Assembly: GCA_964387775.1 (NCBI GenBank)
Contig: CAYLZO010000003.1
Coordinates: forward strand, 1 to 63,516
Direction of reading: 5' to 3'
Length of the DNA stretch: 63,516 nucleotides
From: CAYLZO01 sp964387775
Lineage (GTDB): Bacteria; Chloroflexota; Anaerolineae; JAAYZQ01
Made by a program: the position numbers and the translations under genes. Shown piece after piece: positions 1 to 8,671 of the stretch; the stretch's first letter is position 1, and each line of letters opens with the position of its first letter. The notes below the pieces were generated by a model, which was given only the letters and a program-made list of their open reading frames with translations, was not told the origin of the DNA and searched no databases.

Positions 1-42
1 AACGGGGCACAGGTTGTGCACGTGACGTTCATCAAGAACTGA
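1..42 (+). CDS. 3' end of a gene cut by the window edge
   Basis: Frame 1 reads 13 residues (NGAQVVHVTFIKN) and then a TGA, followed 18 bases later by a strong hairpin. The tail is too short to identify a family. The terminator right after it makes it likely that this is the end of a real plus-strand gene, but that is inference. Confidence 0.35.
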   Translation, partial: NGAQVVHVTFIKN

Positions 43-60
43 GATCGCGAGATACCGTGA

Positions 61-90
61 AAGAGCCGGGCTGTTCAGGCCCGGCTCTTT
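61..90 (+). terminator. Intrinsic terminator-like hairpin
   Basis: A perfect 11-bp inverted repeat (61-71 with 79-89) surrounds a 7-nt loop and ends in TTT. It would close transcription of the gene entering from the left. The T tract is short, so termination efficiency is uncertain. Confidence 0.6.
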
Positions 91-129
91 GTCATGTAAG
101 GCTGCCGTTGCTACACGAACCGGGCCAGA

Positions 130-159
130 TTGGGTCTTGCCCTGATTCTGGCGTATAAT
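130..159 (+). promoter_or_regulatory. Predicted promoter of the VapBC-like pair
   Basis: TTGGGT (130-135) and a perfect TATAAT (154-159) are separated by 18 bp. The likely start of transcription is near 166, giving a leader of about 34 nt before the ATG at 200. Confidence 0.55.
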
Positions 160-199
160 GGCAACGTGCAAGTACACGACTCTGGAAAGGAGCGTAACA

Positions 200-481
200 A
201 TGCAAGACGAGATCCAGTTGAAGCAGGCAGCGCTTGAACGATTGGGCAAATTGAACTCACCGGAACTGCGCCAGGTGCTCGGTTTTATGGATTTTTTACT
301 CGATCATCCCACGTCGCAAGCTAAAGAGTTGAAAGCACCTCCAGGAACCGTACAAGATTTGTTAGCTGTTGCGGGGTCCTGGGAATTTGAGCCAGGGGAG
401 CTTGAAGAGATTCTCCAGGACATTGAACAATCACGATTGATGGAATTAGAAGAGTCTTACGATGACAGTCTACTTGTTTGA
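200..481 (+). CDS. VapB-like antitoxin candidate
   Basis: A small acidic 93-residue protein. I start it at the ATG at 200 because GGAAAGGAG lies just upstream; a longer in-frame version from 158 would begin next to the -10 box. The N-terminal half is a predicted helical segment (residues 5-35) and the C-terminal third is rich in Glu and Asp, as expected of antitoxin tails that wrap a PIN toxin. It overlaps the next gene, a PIN-domain protein, by 20 bp, which is the classic antitoxin-toxin arrangement. No clear DNA-binding fold (AbrB, RHH) is recognisable, so the antitoxin role rests on position. Confidence 0.7.
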   Translation: MQDEIQLKQAALERLGKLNSPELRQVLGFMDFLLDHPTSQAKELKAPPGTVQDLLAVAGSWEFEPGELEEILQDIEQSRLMELEESYDDSLLV

Positions 482-863
482 TACCAACCACGCCTCCAGA
501 ATCATGGGTAGCAGGGACCAGATGGAGGCATTGATTACCCGCCGGACACAAGTAGGAGATCGATTCTTCACATGCGTGACAGTTCTGGGAGAGCTATATT
601 TCGCCGCATATGCCAGCAGCCGCCGGACCTACAACCTGCAGAATATCGAGGTATTGATCGACCACATCCCCGTTCTGGACTTTGACCTGGCAGCCGCCGA
701 AGAATATGGCCGCATCAAAACCGAGTTGAAAGCCAAAGGCCGGCCCATCCCCGGCACCGACGCCCAGATCGCGGCGGTAGCCCGCCTCCACGGCCTGGCT
801 GTGCTTTCGTCCGATCGCCACTTCCAGCACATAGACAGCCTGGAAGCAAAGAACTGGTTCTAG
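462..863 (+). CDS. vapC: PIN-domain ribonuclease, VapC-like toxin
   Basis: 133 residues, the usual size for VapC. The acidic residues expected to bind Mg2+ in PIN nucleases are visible: D7 in YLFDTN, E44 in LGELYF, D100 in PGTDAQIAA and D118 in LSSDRHF. VapC toxins cleave tRNA or rRNA and are silenced by the partner antitoxin. The start lies inside the end of the preceding gene, so translation of the two is coupled. The cleaved RNA cannot be predicted from sequence. Confidence 0.88.
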   Translation: MTVYLFDTNHASRIMGSRDQMEALITRRTQVGDRFFTCVTVLGELYFAAYASSRRTYNLQNIEVLIDHIPVLDFDLAAAEEYGRIKTELKAKGRPIPGTDAQIAAVARLHGLAVLSSDRHFQHIDSLEAKNWF

Positions 864-1038
864 TCACGAAAGCCTCCTCCGCACGGCTCGATTTCCAGTC
901 TGCACAGGAGTCCTCCTCCCCCAATCCCCCCTTGGTAGTAAGTTGAATAGTCCTTCCTGCCTATAGACAACCATCATAATCTGCGATAAACTGCGAGAGC
1001 ATCAACACGAACATCCACGACATTGGGAGAAAGCGACT

Positions 1039-4000
1039 ATGAAACTGAGACACGCGGTGCAGGCACTCCTGGTGGCCGTCGCCTTGCTGCTGGGCGGCGC
1101 GGCCAACGCCCAGCGGGCATCGTCTTTTACGCTCTATTTCTACCGCGAGGGCCAGGCCGTGCCGGTCCAGCGCGCCGGAATCCTAACGGGCGACGACCAG
1201 GCCGACGCCGAGACGCTGCTCGAAGCCCTGCTGGCCGGCCCCACCGGCGACGAACGGGCCGGCGGCCTGACCTCACCCCTGCCGCCGGACGCCAAGCTCG
1301 CGGCCGTGATCGTGGCCGGCGACGAGGTCACCGTGGACCTCGACCTTCCCCTCGATTTTTTGCGCGGCGACCTCGACCCCTTCCGCAGCGACGCCATCGT
1401 CGAGCAGATCGTCAAGACACTCCACCCGCTGGGCCTGCATCACGTCCACGTCCGCGCCGAGGACGAGGGGGGAGCGATTCTGCCCATCTCGGCTTTCCTG
1501 CCACGTCCAGCCGTGCCGGCGCCCGGCGTCCCGCCCAACGACGATGGTGCCCCGGACCGGCCGGGGTCTGAGCCCTCTGGCGTCGCGCAAGCCCAGGGCG
1601 CCCTCGCGGGCAAGGCGGTCTGGCTCAGCGCCGGCCACGGCTGGTACTGGAGCGAGACCCTGGGCCGCTGGACCACCCAGCGGGGCAACAACCACGGCCT
1701 CGTCGAGGATTTCTCCAACGCCGAGGCTGTCAACTATTACCTGGCCCGCTACCTGTCCAACGCCGGCGCCGACGTGTGGCTCGTCCGCGAGCGAGCCATG
1801 ACCGAGCACGAGGTCATCGTCGACAACGACGGGGGCAGCCCCGGCTACACCGAGACCGGCAGTTGGCTCACCAGCAGCACGCCCGGCTACCAGGGCGGCA
1901 CCTACCGCTGGGCCAACACCTTCGATACCCTCTCGGCCACGGCCACCTGGACGCCCGACCTGCCCCAGGCCGGCCGGTATGCCGTCTGGACCTGGTACCG
2001 CGAGGGCACCAACCGCCCCACCGATGCCCGCTACGAGGTCCACCACGCCGGCGGCGTGACCACCGTCCGGCTCTCCCAGGAGGTCCACGGCCGGACGTGG
2101 CGCTACCTGGGCGAATTCTATTTTCAGAGCGGCACGGCGGGCCACGTCACCCTGCTCAACGCCTCGGACGACCCCGCCCAGGCCGTCATCGCCGACGCCA
2201 TCCGCTTCGGCGGCGGGCTGGGCAGCATTGAGGCCCCTGCCGGGTCCAGCATCGAGGCCCCCGCCGGGGCCAGCGGCGAGCCCCGCTGGGAGGAGGCGGC
2301 CAAGTACTGGGCCCAATACCAGGGCGCGCCGCCCGAGGTCTATGGCAGCGACGTCACCGCCCGGCCCCTCTACGCCGAGTGGGAGGCGGCCAAGGGCTAT
2401 CCGGGCGAGGCCGCGAACGCCGTCTATGTCTCGTGGCACACCAACGCCGGCGGCGGTACCGGCACCGACAGCTTTGTCCACGACACGGAGCCGACCACCG
2501 GTAGCCTCCAACTCCAGGATTGGGTCCACGACGAGTTGATCTACGACCTGCGCCACGCCTGGAACCCCGAGTGGGTCAATCGCGGCCAAAAGAGCGCTGA
2601 TTTCGGCGAGTTGCGCGAACTCTCGACCATCCCCGGCGTGCTGCTCGAAGTCGCCTTCCACGACACCGAGGACCCCGGCGACGCCGACGACCTGCGCGAG
2701 CCCCACTTTCGCCAGATCGCGGCCCGGGCCGTGTACCAAGGCATCGCCAAATACCACGCCCAGCGGGAGGCGGCCCCGGTGTACCTCCTGCCCGAGCCGC
2801 CTCAACGGCTGGCTGTCCGAACCACCGCCTCCGGCCAGGTGACGCTGACCTGGGCGCCGCCGCCCTGCTGCGACGGCGTGCTGGGCGACGCCGCCACGGG
2901 CTACAGGGTCTACCACAGCGCCGACGGCCGCGCCTTTGACGGCGGGACCGAAACCCTCAGCCCGACCCTGGTCCTGCCCGGCCTGCTGCCCGGCTCGCTC
3001 CACTTTTTCCGGGTGACGGCCCTGAACCCCGGCGGCGAGTCCTTCCCCTCGCCCGTCGTCGCCGTGCGGCTCCCGGAGGAAAAGATGTGGCGTAGTGCAA
3101 CTCTCCCCCTCCCTTCGGTCGCCTCCCCCAAGGGAGGGGAGCCAGCTCCCTCTCCCCCCGGGGGGAGACACTTCGTCAGCGCCTTTGGCGGGGATGGGGT
3201 GAGGGGGGATATTCTCGCAAACGTCCCCACTTTCCTCGTCGTAGACGGCTTTGACCGGCTGGACGCGGCGGCCCTCGTCCCCCAGTGGGAGAGCCCCTTC
3301 CTGGGCACCGCCCAACGCATGTTCCTGGAGCGGATGAACCGCTATGACCACGCGGTCGAGCACGCACAGGCCCTCGACGCCTGTGGCTGGGCCTTTGACG
3401 GCGCCGTGAACGAGGCAGTGGCCGCCGGCGACGTCGCGCTGTCCGCCTACCCGGCCGTGGACTGGTTCGTCGGCGAGGATGCTGCCGCCGACGCGGCCCT
3501 GGACGACGCCGAGCGGGCCTTGCTGGCCAGCTACCTCGACGGCGGTGGGGGGCTCCTACTCTCCGGCTCGGAGATCGGCTACGACCTGGTGGAGAGCGAC
3601 CGCGATCCGGACTTTTATGGCGACTACCTCCGCGCCGTCTACCTGGGCGACGACGCCGACACCTACGACTTTGCCGGGCTGGCGGGCGGACCCTTCTCCG
3701 GCCTGGCGGGCCGCTTTGACGCTGGCAGCGAGGGCGCCTACGACGTCGGCTGGCCCGACCGGCTGGCGGCCAGCGGCGGTTCGACCGTGACCCTCTCCTA
3801 TCTGGGCGGCACCGGCGATGGCGCCGCCGTGACCTACGACGGCGCCTACCGCCTCGTCCACGTCGGCTTTCCCCTGGAAACCGTCACCGATCCGCTGACG
3901 CGCACCGCCCTCTTTTGCGCTGCCGCCGACTACCTGCTGGCGCCCCGGGGGCCGGGGCTGTCTTTTGTGCCCTCTCACAGCGGGGTGGCGCTCGCCGGCC

Positions 4001-6291
4001 AGACGGCGACCTACACCCACACCCTGACCAACCTCGGCCCCCTGACCGACACCTTCCAACTGAGCCACGCCAGCAGCCGGGGCTGGACCGTGACCCACAC
4101 CCCGGCCCTCACCCTGGGCGCCGGGCTGTCCGCCACGCTGGCCGTCCAAGTCGCTGTGCCAGCCGATGCGCTGAGTGGCACCGTGGAGGCCACCGTCCTG
4201 ACGGCCACCTCGCAGCTCGGCCCGACCGTCTGGGCCGCCGTGACCGACACCACCACCGCCGTCCAGCCGGCCCCCGTGCCCCTGGCCTGCCGCCCCCGCC
4301 TGATCGACCCCGGCTTTGAGCAGGGGCCGGGCCAGTCGGCCTGGCAGGTGAGCGCGCCCGAGGCTGTCTCCGTCCTGGTGAGCCAAGACGACCTGCCCGC
4401 GGGCGTCCAACCGCACGGCGGCGAGTGGCTGGCCTGGCTGTCGCCCACTCTCAGCGAGACCGTGGCGCTGACCCAGGTCGTCGCCCTGCCGCCGGGCGAG
4501 CTGACCAGCACCTTGTCCCTCGCCTGGCTGGTCGACACAGACTGGCCCAATCTTGAAGACTGGGCCAGTCTCCAGGTGTACGACCTGGGCGGCGCGCTCC
4601 AGACGACGCTGCTGACCGTCACCGGCGAACCGCTCACGGATACCTGGTTCGTGAGCGAATTCGACGTGGGCGAATTCGCCGGCCAGACGCTGCAACTCGT
4701 CGTCCACGCCGACAGCCGTGCCACCCACTTTTTCGTGGACGACGTGAACCTCACCACCTGCGGCCCCCTCGGCGCCGACGAGTTCCGCGCCCTATGGGTG
4801 GACGCCTACCACGACGGCGCCAAGACGCCACAGCAGATCGACGAGTTGGTCGAGACGGCCCGGGCCGGCAATTTCAACGCCCTGGTCGTCCAGGTGCGGC
4901 GCCGGGGCGACACCTACTACCCCTCGGCCCTGGACCCCTGGGCGCCCGACGCCGACCCGGGCTTTGACGCGCTGGCCCATCTGATCCAGCGCGCCCACGC
5001 CGCCGGCCTCGAGGTCCACGCCTGGGCCACGACGCTGGCCATCTGGGGGGGCGATGGGCTACCCGCCGCGGCCGACCACGCGTTCAACGTCCACGGGCCG
5101 GGCGCCACCGGCCGCGATTACTGGCTGATGACCAGCTTTGCCGGCGAGGACAAGCCGGGCGGCGAGATCTACTACCTCGATCCGGGGCATCCCGACGTCG
5201 TGGACTATACCGTGGCCGTGTACGCCGAGCTGGCGGCCAACTATGACCTGGACGGCCTGCACCTGGATCGCGTCCGTTACCCCGAGCCCCAGGGCGCCTA
5301 CTGCCAGGGCCAGGACTGGTACTGCCAGGACTGGGGCTACAACCCGACGTCCGTCGCCCGCTTCCAGGCGGAGAAGGGCCGCGCTGACCCTTCGACATGG
5401 CGGCCCGAAGGCCGCACATCAGGGCAAAGCGTCCCCGATCCCCTCGACGAGGCGTGGGTCCAGTGGCGCCGCGACCGGGTGACGGCCCTGGTGCGCCGCA
5501 TCTACCTGGCGGTCACGGCGCTCAACCCAGAGTTGCGCGTCAGTGCTGCCCTGTCCACGGTGGGTTACGCGCCGACCGAGGCATTTGGCTGGGAGACCCG
5601 CTCGCCCTATCGCCAGCAGCTCCAGGACTGGCGGGGCTGGCTGGCGGAGGGCAGCCTCGACGTGGCGCTGCCCATGACCTACCGCGACGAGGACACCGAC
5701 GCGGCCCAGTTCGACGCGTGGGTTGAGTGGCAGAGGGATCATCAGTACGGCCGGGCCACCGTGGTCGGCACCGGTCTCTTTCTCAACGACGTGGCCGGCA
5801 GCCTGGCCCAGTGGCAACGGCTGCGGGCGCCGTCCGGCGGGGGCAACCAGGCCCTGGGCCTGGCGGGCTATAGCTACGCCACGCCCAGCCGCGATGGGAC
5901 CTCGCGCCGCGCGTTCGCCAACGCCGCCGTCACCGCTGTTCTCACCCGCCCCGCCTCGACGACGCCGCTCCCCTGGAAAGACGCGGCGGCGCTGGGCCAC
6001 CTGATGGGCACGTTGGCCCAGCCCGAGCCCTGTGCCAGCCTCGATGGCCTCTTCCTCACCCTCAGCGGCCCCCAGACCCGCACGCTAACCACCGACGGCA
6101 GCGGCTGGTTCGGTGCCATCGACCTGCCGCCGGGTGAGTATCTGCTCTCAACAGAAGTGCCGTCCACGGGGGAACCCCTCACCTCGAGCGTCTCGATTTC
6201 GGCCGGGGCAGTGAGCAGCCAGACAATCGTCTTGCCCTCTTGCCAAGTCTCTCGCCTCTATCTGCCTCTCGTAGTGAAAACACAACCCTGA
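1039..6291 (+). CDS. Secreted multidomain amidase and GHL10-type glycoside hydrolase-like protein
   Basis: 1750 residues starting with a signal peptide (residues 1-24, cleavage after AANA). Domains in order: a GerMN-like domain (about 28-155); an N-acetylmuramoyl-L-alanine amidase (Amidase_3 type) split in two, with SAGHGWYW and the Glu of GLVEDFSNAEA near 191-265 and SWHTN and LLEVAFHD near 460-540; between the halves a golvesin/CBM-like beta domain (about 270-395); fibronectin III (587-682); a repeat-derived linker (about 687-724); an alpha/beta domain resembling the ThuA/GATase fold (730-968); an Ig-like domain (972-1074); a jelly-roll CBM-like region (1085-1240); a GHL10/DUF187 barrel (about 1248-1560, starts FRALWVDAYHDG); and a carboxypeptidase-regulatory-like beta domain (1665-1735). 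The extreme C-terminus, RLYLPLVVKTQP, resembles a terminal motif I associate with Chloroflexota exoproteins. The likely role is cell-wall or exopolymer processing outside the membrane. SD: GGGAGAAAG before the ATG. Confidence 0.85.
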   Translation: MKLRHAVQALLVAVALLLGGAANAQRASSFTLYFYREGQAVPVQRAGILTGDDQADAETLLEALLAGPTGDERAGGLTSPLPPDAKLAAVIVAGDEVTVDLDLPLDFLRGDLDPFRSDAIVEQIVKTLHPLGLHHVHVRAEDEGGAILPISAFLPRPAVPAPGVPPNDDGAPDRPGSEPSGVAQAQGALAGKAVWLSAGHGWYWSETLGRWTTQRGNNHGLVEDFSNAEAVNYYLARYLSNAGADVWLVRERAMTEHEVIVDNDGGSPGYTETGSWLTSSTPGYQGGTYRWANTFDTLSATATWTPDLPQAGRYAVWTWYREGTNRPTDARYEVHHAGGVTTVRLSQEVHGRTWRYLGEFYFQSGTAGHVTLLNASDDPAQAVIADAIRFGGGLGSIEAPAGSSIEAPAGASGEPRWEEAAKYWAQYQGAPPEVYGSDVTARPLYAEWEAAKGYPGEAANAVYVSWHTNAGGGTGTDSFVHDTEPTTGSLQLQDWVHDELIYDLRHAWNPEWVNRGQKSADFGELRELSTIPGVLLEVAFHDTEDPGDADDLREPHFRQIAARAVYQGIAKYHAQREAAPVYLLPEPPQRLAVRTTASGQVTLTWAPPPCCDGVLGDAATGYRVYHSADGRAFDGGTETLSPTLVLPGLLPGSLHFFRVTALNPGGESFPSPVVAVRLPEEKMWRSATLPLPSVASPKGGEPAPSPPGGRHFVSAFGGDGVRGDILANVPTFLVVDGFDRLDAAALVPQWESPFLGTAQRMFLERMNRYDHAVEHAQALDACGWAFDGAVNEAVAAGDVALSAYPAVDWFVGEDAAADAALDDAERALLASYLDGGGGLLLSGSEIGYDLVESDRDPDFYGDYLRAVYLGDDADTYDFAGLAGGPFSGLAGRFDAGSEGAYDVGWPDRLAASGGSTVTLSYLGGTGDGAAVTYDGAYRLVHVGFPLETVTDPLTRTALFCAAADYLLAPRGPGLSFVPSHSGVALAGQTATYTHTLTNLGPLTDTFQLSHASSRGWTVTHTPALTLGAGLSATLAVQVAVPADALSGTVEATVLTATSQLGPTVWAAVTDTTTAVQPAPVPLACRPRLIDPGFEQGPGQSAWQVSAPEAVSVLVSQDDLPAGVQPHGGEWLAWLSPTLSETVALTQVVALPPGELTSTLSLAWLVDTDWPNLEDWASLQVYDLGGALQTTLLTVTGEPLTDTWFVSEFDVGEFAGQTLQLVVHADSRATHFFVDDVNLTTCGPLGADEFRALWVDAYHDGAKTPQQIDELVETARAGNFNALVVQVRRRGDTYYPSALDPWAPDADPGFDALAHLIQRAHAAGLEVHAWATTLAIWGGDGLPAAADHAFNVHGPGATGRDYWLMTSFAGEDKPGGEIYYLDPGHPDVVDYTVAVYAELAANYDLDGLHLDRVRYPEPQGAYCQGQDWYCQDWGYNPTSVARFQAEKGRADPSTWRPEGRTSGQSVPDPLDEAWVQWRRDRVTALVRRIYLAVTALNPELRVSAALSTVGYAPTEAFGWETRSPYRQQLQDWRGWLAEGSLDVALPMTYRDEDTDAAQFDAWVEWQRDHQYGRATVVGTGLFLNDVAGSLAQWQRLRAPSGGGNQALGLAGYSYATPSRDGTSRRAFANAAVTAVLTRPASTTPLPWKDAAALGHLMGTLAQPEPCASLDGLFLTLSGPQTRTLTTDGSGWFGAIDLPPGEYLLSTEVPSTGEPLTSSVSISAGAVSSQTIVLPSCQVSRLYLPLVVKTQP
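3098..3210 (+). repeat. GC-rich palindromic repeat inside the exoprotein gene
   Basis: This tract is unlike its surroundings: C-runs and G-runs forming nested hairpins, including an 18-bp perfect palindrome at 3151-3168 and a 9-bp stem CCCTCCCTT/AAGGGAGGG. It reads through in frame without stops, between the fibronectin III domain and the next domain. It looks like an intergenic repeat that has been captured as a linker. Confidence 0.6.
5386..5430 (+). repeat. Short hairpin repeat inside the GHL10 domain
   Basis: The segment contains GCGGCC-CGAA-GGCCGC (5400-5415) next to CCTTCGACATGG, related in style to the CTTCGACTTCGCTCAGG-type repeats elsewhere in the window. It adds about 15 residues (around DPSTWRPEG) to a loop just before the conserved WVQWRRDRVT segment of the barrel. 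Confidence 0.45.
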
Positions 6292-6314
6292 GGGCCTTTT
6301 CGACCCTGCTTGCG

Positions 6315-6344
6315 TTGTCTTTCCCTCGGAATCTGTGGTATAAT
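6315..6344 (+). promoter_or_regulatory. Predicted promoter of the Yip1-like pair
   Basis: TTGTCT (6315-6320), 18-bp spacer and a perfect TATAAT (6339-6344). It lies in the 208-bp gap after the exoprotein and predicts a leader of about 150 nt before the first Yip1-like gene. Nothing else recognisable sits in that gap. Confidence 0.55.
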
Positions 6345-6499
6345 AAACGTCGATAAACGAGCCAAAAGCAGGCAGCTCTCATCGCCTCGCCTGGCTCTTC
6401 GAGGCCAGATTCCAATCTCGCAAAGGGGGTGAGCTATCGAATCGTGACCCATTTCGTTTTCCTACGTCCGTTTCCACAAGAAAGAAAGGAGGAACTTGC

Positions 6500-7222
6500 A
6501 TGAACAGCTTTGCCGGTTCCCTGCGACTGGGCTGGAGGGCGCTGCTCCTGAGGGAAGAGGCTTACGAGGAGATGCGTGCCGCCGACAATCCCGTCGTCAA
6601 GGGCCTGATCCTGATCTTGATCGTGGGCGTCGTCATCGCCCTGCTGGGCCTGGTGGGCACGACCATCGAATGGGCCAGCACCCCCGACCTGGGCCGGATG
6701 AAGGACGTCATCCTCGACTATATGCCCCAGATGTTCTGGTGGGAAGAGGCCATGCGCGCCGATCCCGATTTCGCCGAGGAGTTCTTGGAGCGGTACAACT
6801 TGGGCTGGGAGATCTTTCCCACCCTCTTTGGCGCGCCGGACGTGGGCGGCGCGGCGCTGGGCCTCATCACCACGCCGCTGGGCCTGGTCGTCCGCTGGCT
6901 TCTTTACGGCATCCTGGCCTACCTCTTTGCCCGGTGGCTGGGTGGTACGGCCGACTTTAGCGAGACACTGGGCGTGCTGGCCCTGGCCGTCGCTCCTCAG
7001 GCCTTGAACGTCCTGAACTTGGTGCCCTTTGTGGAGCTGGGCAGCGTGGTGAGTGTGTGGGGCATCCTGTGCGCTTACGTCGGGCTCAAGACGGCCCACA
7101 AACTCTCGTGGGCACGGGCTGTGTGGGCCACGCTTTTGCCCTTCATTCTCTCCATTGGAGTTCTTGTTGCCGCCGCGTGCCTGGGTTCGGGCATCGTGGC
7201 TGCCGTGGTGAAGGGGGGCTAG
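6500..7222 (+). CDS. Yip1-family-like integral membrane protein
   Basis: 240 residues. The N-terminus (RLGWRALLLREEAYEEMR) is amphipathic, followed by a first membrane segment at about 35-55, a long extracytoplasmic loop (55-120), and three or four further hydrophobic segments. The layout and the start match bacterial Yip1/YIP1-domain proteins, whose function is mostly unknown. AAAGGAGG precedes the ATG by 7 nt. The next gene starts 2 bp after the stop and is a paralogue, so the two are probably co-translated and may form a heteromer. Confidence 0.7.
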   Translation: MNSFAGSLRLGWRALLLREEAYEEMRAADNPVVKGLILILIVGVVIALLGLVGTTIEWASTPDLGRMKDVILDYMPQMFWWEEAMRADPDFAEEFLERYNLGWEIFPTLFGAPDVGGAALGLITTPLGLVVRWLLYGILAYLFARWLGGTADFSETLGVLALAVAPQALNVLNLVPFVELGSVVSVWGILCAYVGLKTAHKLSWARAVWATLLPFILSIGVLVAAACLGSGIVAAVVKGG

Positions 7223-7224
7223 TC

Positions 7225-7944
7225 ATGGGCAATCTGCTGAGTACCGTATTCCGAACCATCATCCTCGACGACGCAGCGTTCGAGGAATGGCGCGAGCGGC
7301 CGAACCTCTTTGTCCGAGGCATTCTCCTCATCGTCGCCGTGTCGCTCGTCGCCGGGCTGGTCTCCTTTGCCATCGGTTTTGTCGACAACGTCACGTCGGT
7401 AGACCCGCGCGAGATCAAAGAGGCCATCGAGCAGTCGTTCCAGTTCAATCCCGCCTACCAGGACCCCGAATTCCGCGAGATGATGGAAGAGCTGATGGAC
7501 ACCCTCGTGCCCATGATCGTCGAGATCTCTGAGGTCGAGGCGCCGCTGCCTCGGGGCATCGCGGGCTTTTTCCAGGCGGTGGGCGGCTGGCTGTCGGGGG
7601 CGCTGCGGTCCATCGGCGGCTGGCTCTTTTACGGGGCGCTGGTCCTCGTCGTCGCCAACCTGTTAGGTGGCGGGGCCAAACTGCCCGACTTTTTGGGGAT
7701 GGTCTCGCTCTACGCCGTGCCGGGACTGCTGAACCTCTTGGCCCCGATCCCGTGCGTGGGTGGCGTGATCTGGTTGGTCGCCACCATCTGGAGCATCGTC
7801 GTCTATGTCAAGGCCGTGTCGGTGATGACCGACCTGGACGTCGGCCAGTCGATCCTGGCCGTGCTCGCGCCGGCCATCGCCATCGTCCTCTTGGGCCTGC
7901 TGCTGCTCATCCTGGCGACCCTCTGGCTTCTCTTGCTGTTCTAG
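7225..7944 (+). CDS. Second Yip1-family-like membrane protein, paralogue of its neighbour
   Basis: 239 residues. I start it at ATG 7225, just after the stop of the preceding gene; a longer frame from 7057 lies inside that gene. The N-terminal pattern (FRTIILDDAAFEEWRERPN then a membrane segment) mirrors the upstream protein, and the arrangement of segment, acidic loop and C-terminal hydrophobic segments is the same. Tandem duplication followed by divergence is the simplest explanation. SD-like AAGGGGGG overlaps the upstream stop region. Confidence 0.7.
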   Translation: MGNLLSTVFRTIILDDAAFEEWRERPNLFVRGILLIVAVSLVAGLVSFAIGFVDNVTSVDPREIKEAIEQSFQFNPAYQDPEFREMMEELMDTLVPMIVEISEVEAPLPRGIAGFFQAVGGWLSGALRSIGGWLFYGALVLVVANLLGGGAKLPDFLGMVSLYAVPGLLNLLAPIPCVGGVIWLVATIWSIVVYVKAVSVMTDLDVGQSILAVLAPAIAIVLLGLLLLILATLWLLLLF

Positions 7945-7960
7945 CTGGATTCAAGACAAA

Positions 7961-8024
7961 AGGTGCCAGGCACCTGTCAGAAACAATTGGGAGGGTGGGG
8001 GTTCCCCCACCCTCCCAATTGTTT
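7961..8024. terminator. Bidirectional terminator between convergent genes
   Basis: A perfect 21-bp inverted repeat (7981-8001 with 8004-8024) with a minimal loop, flanked by AAA and TTTT, lies between a plus-strand and a minus-strand gene. Just before it is the palindrome AGGTGCCAGGCACCT (7961-7975). It can act in both directions. Confidence 0.8.
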
Positions 8025-8069
8025 TGGCCATCGCCTACAGAGAAGGCAAGACGGCGCCGTCTAGTGAAT

Positions 8070-8552
8070 TCACTGGGCTTCCAGCGCGGCTTTCACCTTG
8101 TCGTAGGTTTGCAGCCACGTCTCGGGCACTACCCGCATGTTGCCGACGACGGGCATAAAGTTCGTATCCCCCAGCCAGCGGGGCACAGCGTGGATGTGGA
8201 CGTGATCCTCGATGCCGGCGCCGGCCGCGCGGCCCAGATTGACGCCGATGTTGAACCCCTCGGGGGCCATAGCCGCTCGCAGGGCGGCCAAGCCCCGGTT
8301 GAGGAGCAACATCATCTCGGTCAGCGTCTCGGGCGCCAGGTTCTCCAGGCTGGGCACGTGGTCATAGGGCACGGTCATAAAGTGGCCGTTGTTGTACGGA
8401 TAGCGATTCAGGATGAGAAAGGCCTGCTCGCCCCGGAGCAAGACCTGGTTTTCCCGGTCGTCGTCGCCCTCGACAGCCTGGCAAAAAATACAGCCACCAG
8501 GCTCCGCCGCGGTCAGATACTCCAGCCGCCAGGGCGACCACAGATGTTTCAT
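8070..8552 (-). CDS. HIT-family nucleotide hydrolase or transferase
   Basis: 160 residues. The histidine triad is clear: DHVHIHAVPR near residue 138. The N-terminal half has CIFC near 24, seen in HIT proteins that bind zinc, and NRYPYNNGHFMTVP, a typical HIT strand. Members cleave or phosphorylyse AppppA-type dinucleotides. The start is the ATG after an AGGAGGATTGCTG ribosome-binding site. Its exact substrate cannot be stated. Confidence 0.88.
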   Translation of the reverse strand: MKHLWSPWRLEYLTAAEPGGCIFCQAVEGDDDRENQVLLRGEQAFLILNRYPYNNGHFMTVPYDHVPSLENLAPETLTEMMLLLNRGLAALRAAMAPEGFNIGVNLGRAAGAGIEDHVHIHAVPRWLGDTNFMPVVGNMRVVPETWLQTYDKVKAALEAQ

Positions 8553-8616
8553 CAGCAATCCTCCTCACGGAAAGATAAAAAGCACGCTGGCCAAGACACA
8601 ACACGTAGCCAGGGCG

Positions 8617-8671
8617 TGATGCGTGTTGCGTGATCCGTGATCAGATACGCACTACGCACTACGCATCACGT
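8617..8671. repeat. GCGTGATGCGTG/ACGCACTACGC degenerate repeat tract
   Basis: Short 8-11-bp units (GATGCGTGTTGCGTGATCCGTGATC, broken here as GCGTGTTGCGTG and CGCACTACGCACTACGC) occur in both orientations and can fold back. The same family recurs at 9640, 33135, 33960, 52120 and 57150. Confidence 0.6.

Noticed and set aside
1273..3363. Long minus-strand open frame (696 codons) opposite the exoprotein gene
   Set aside because: It is a shadow caused by high GC at third positions. Its product is Gly/Val/Arg-rich with no motif, while the plus strand has a signal peptide and many domains.
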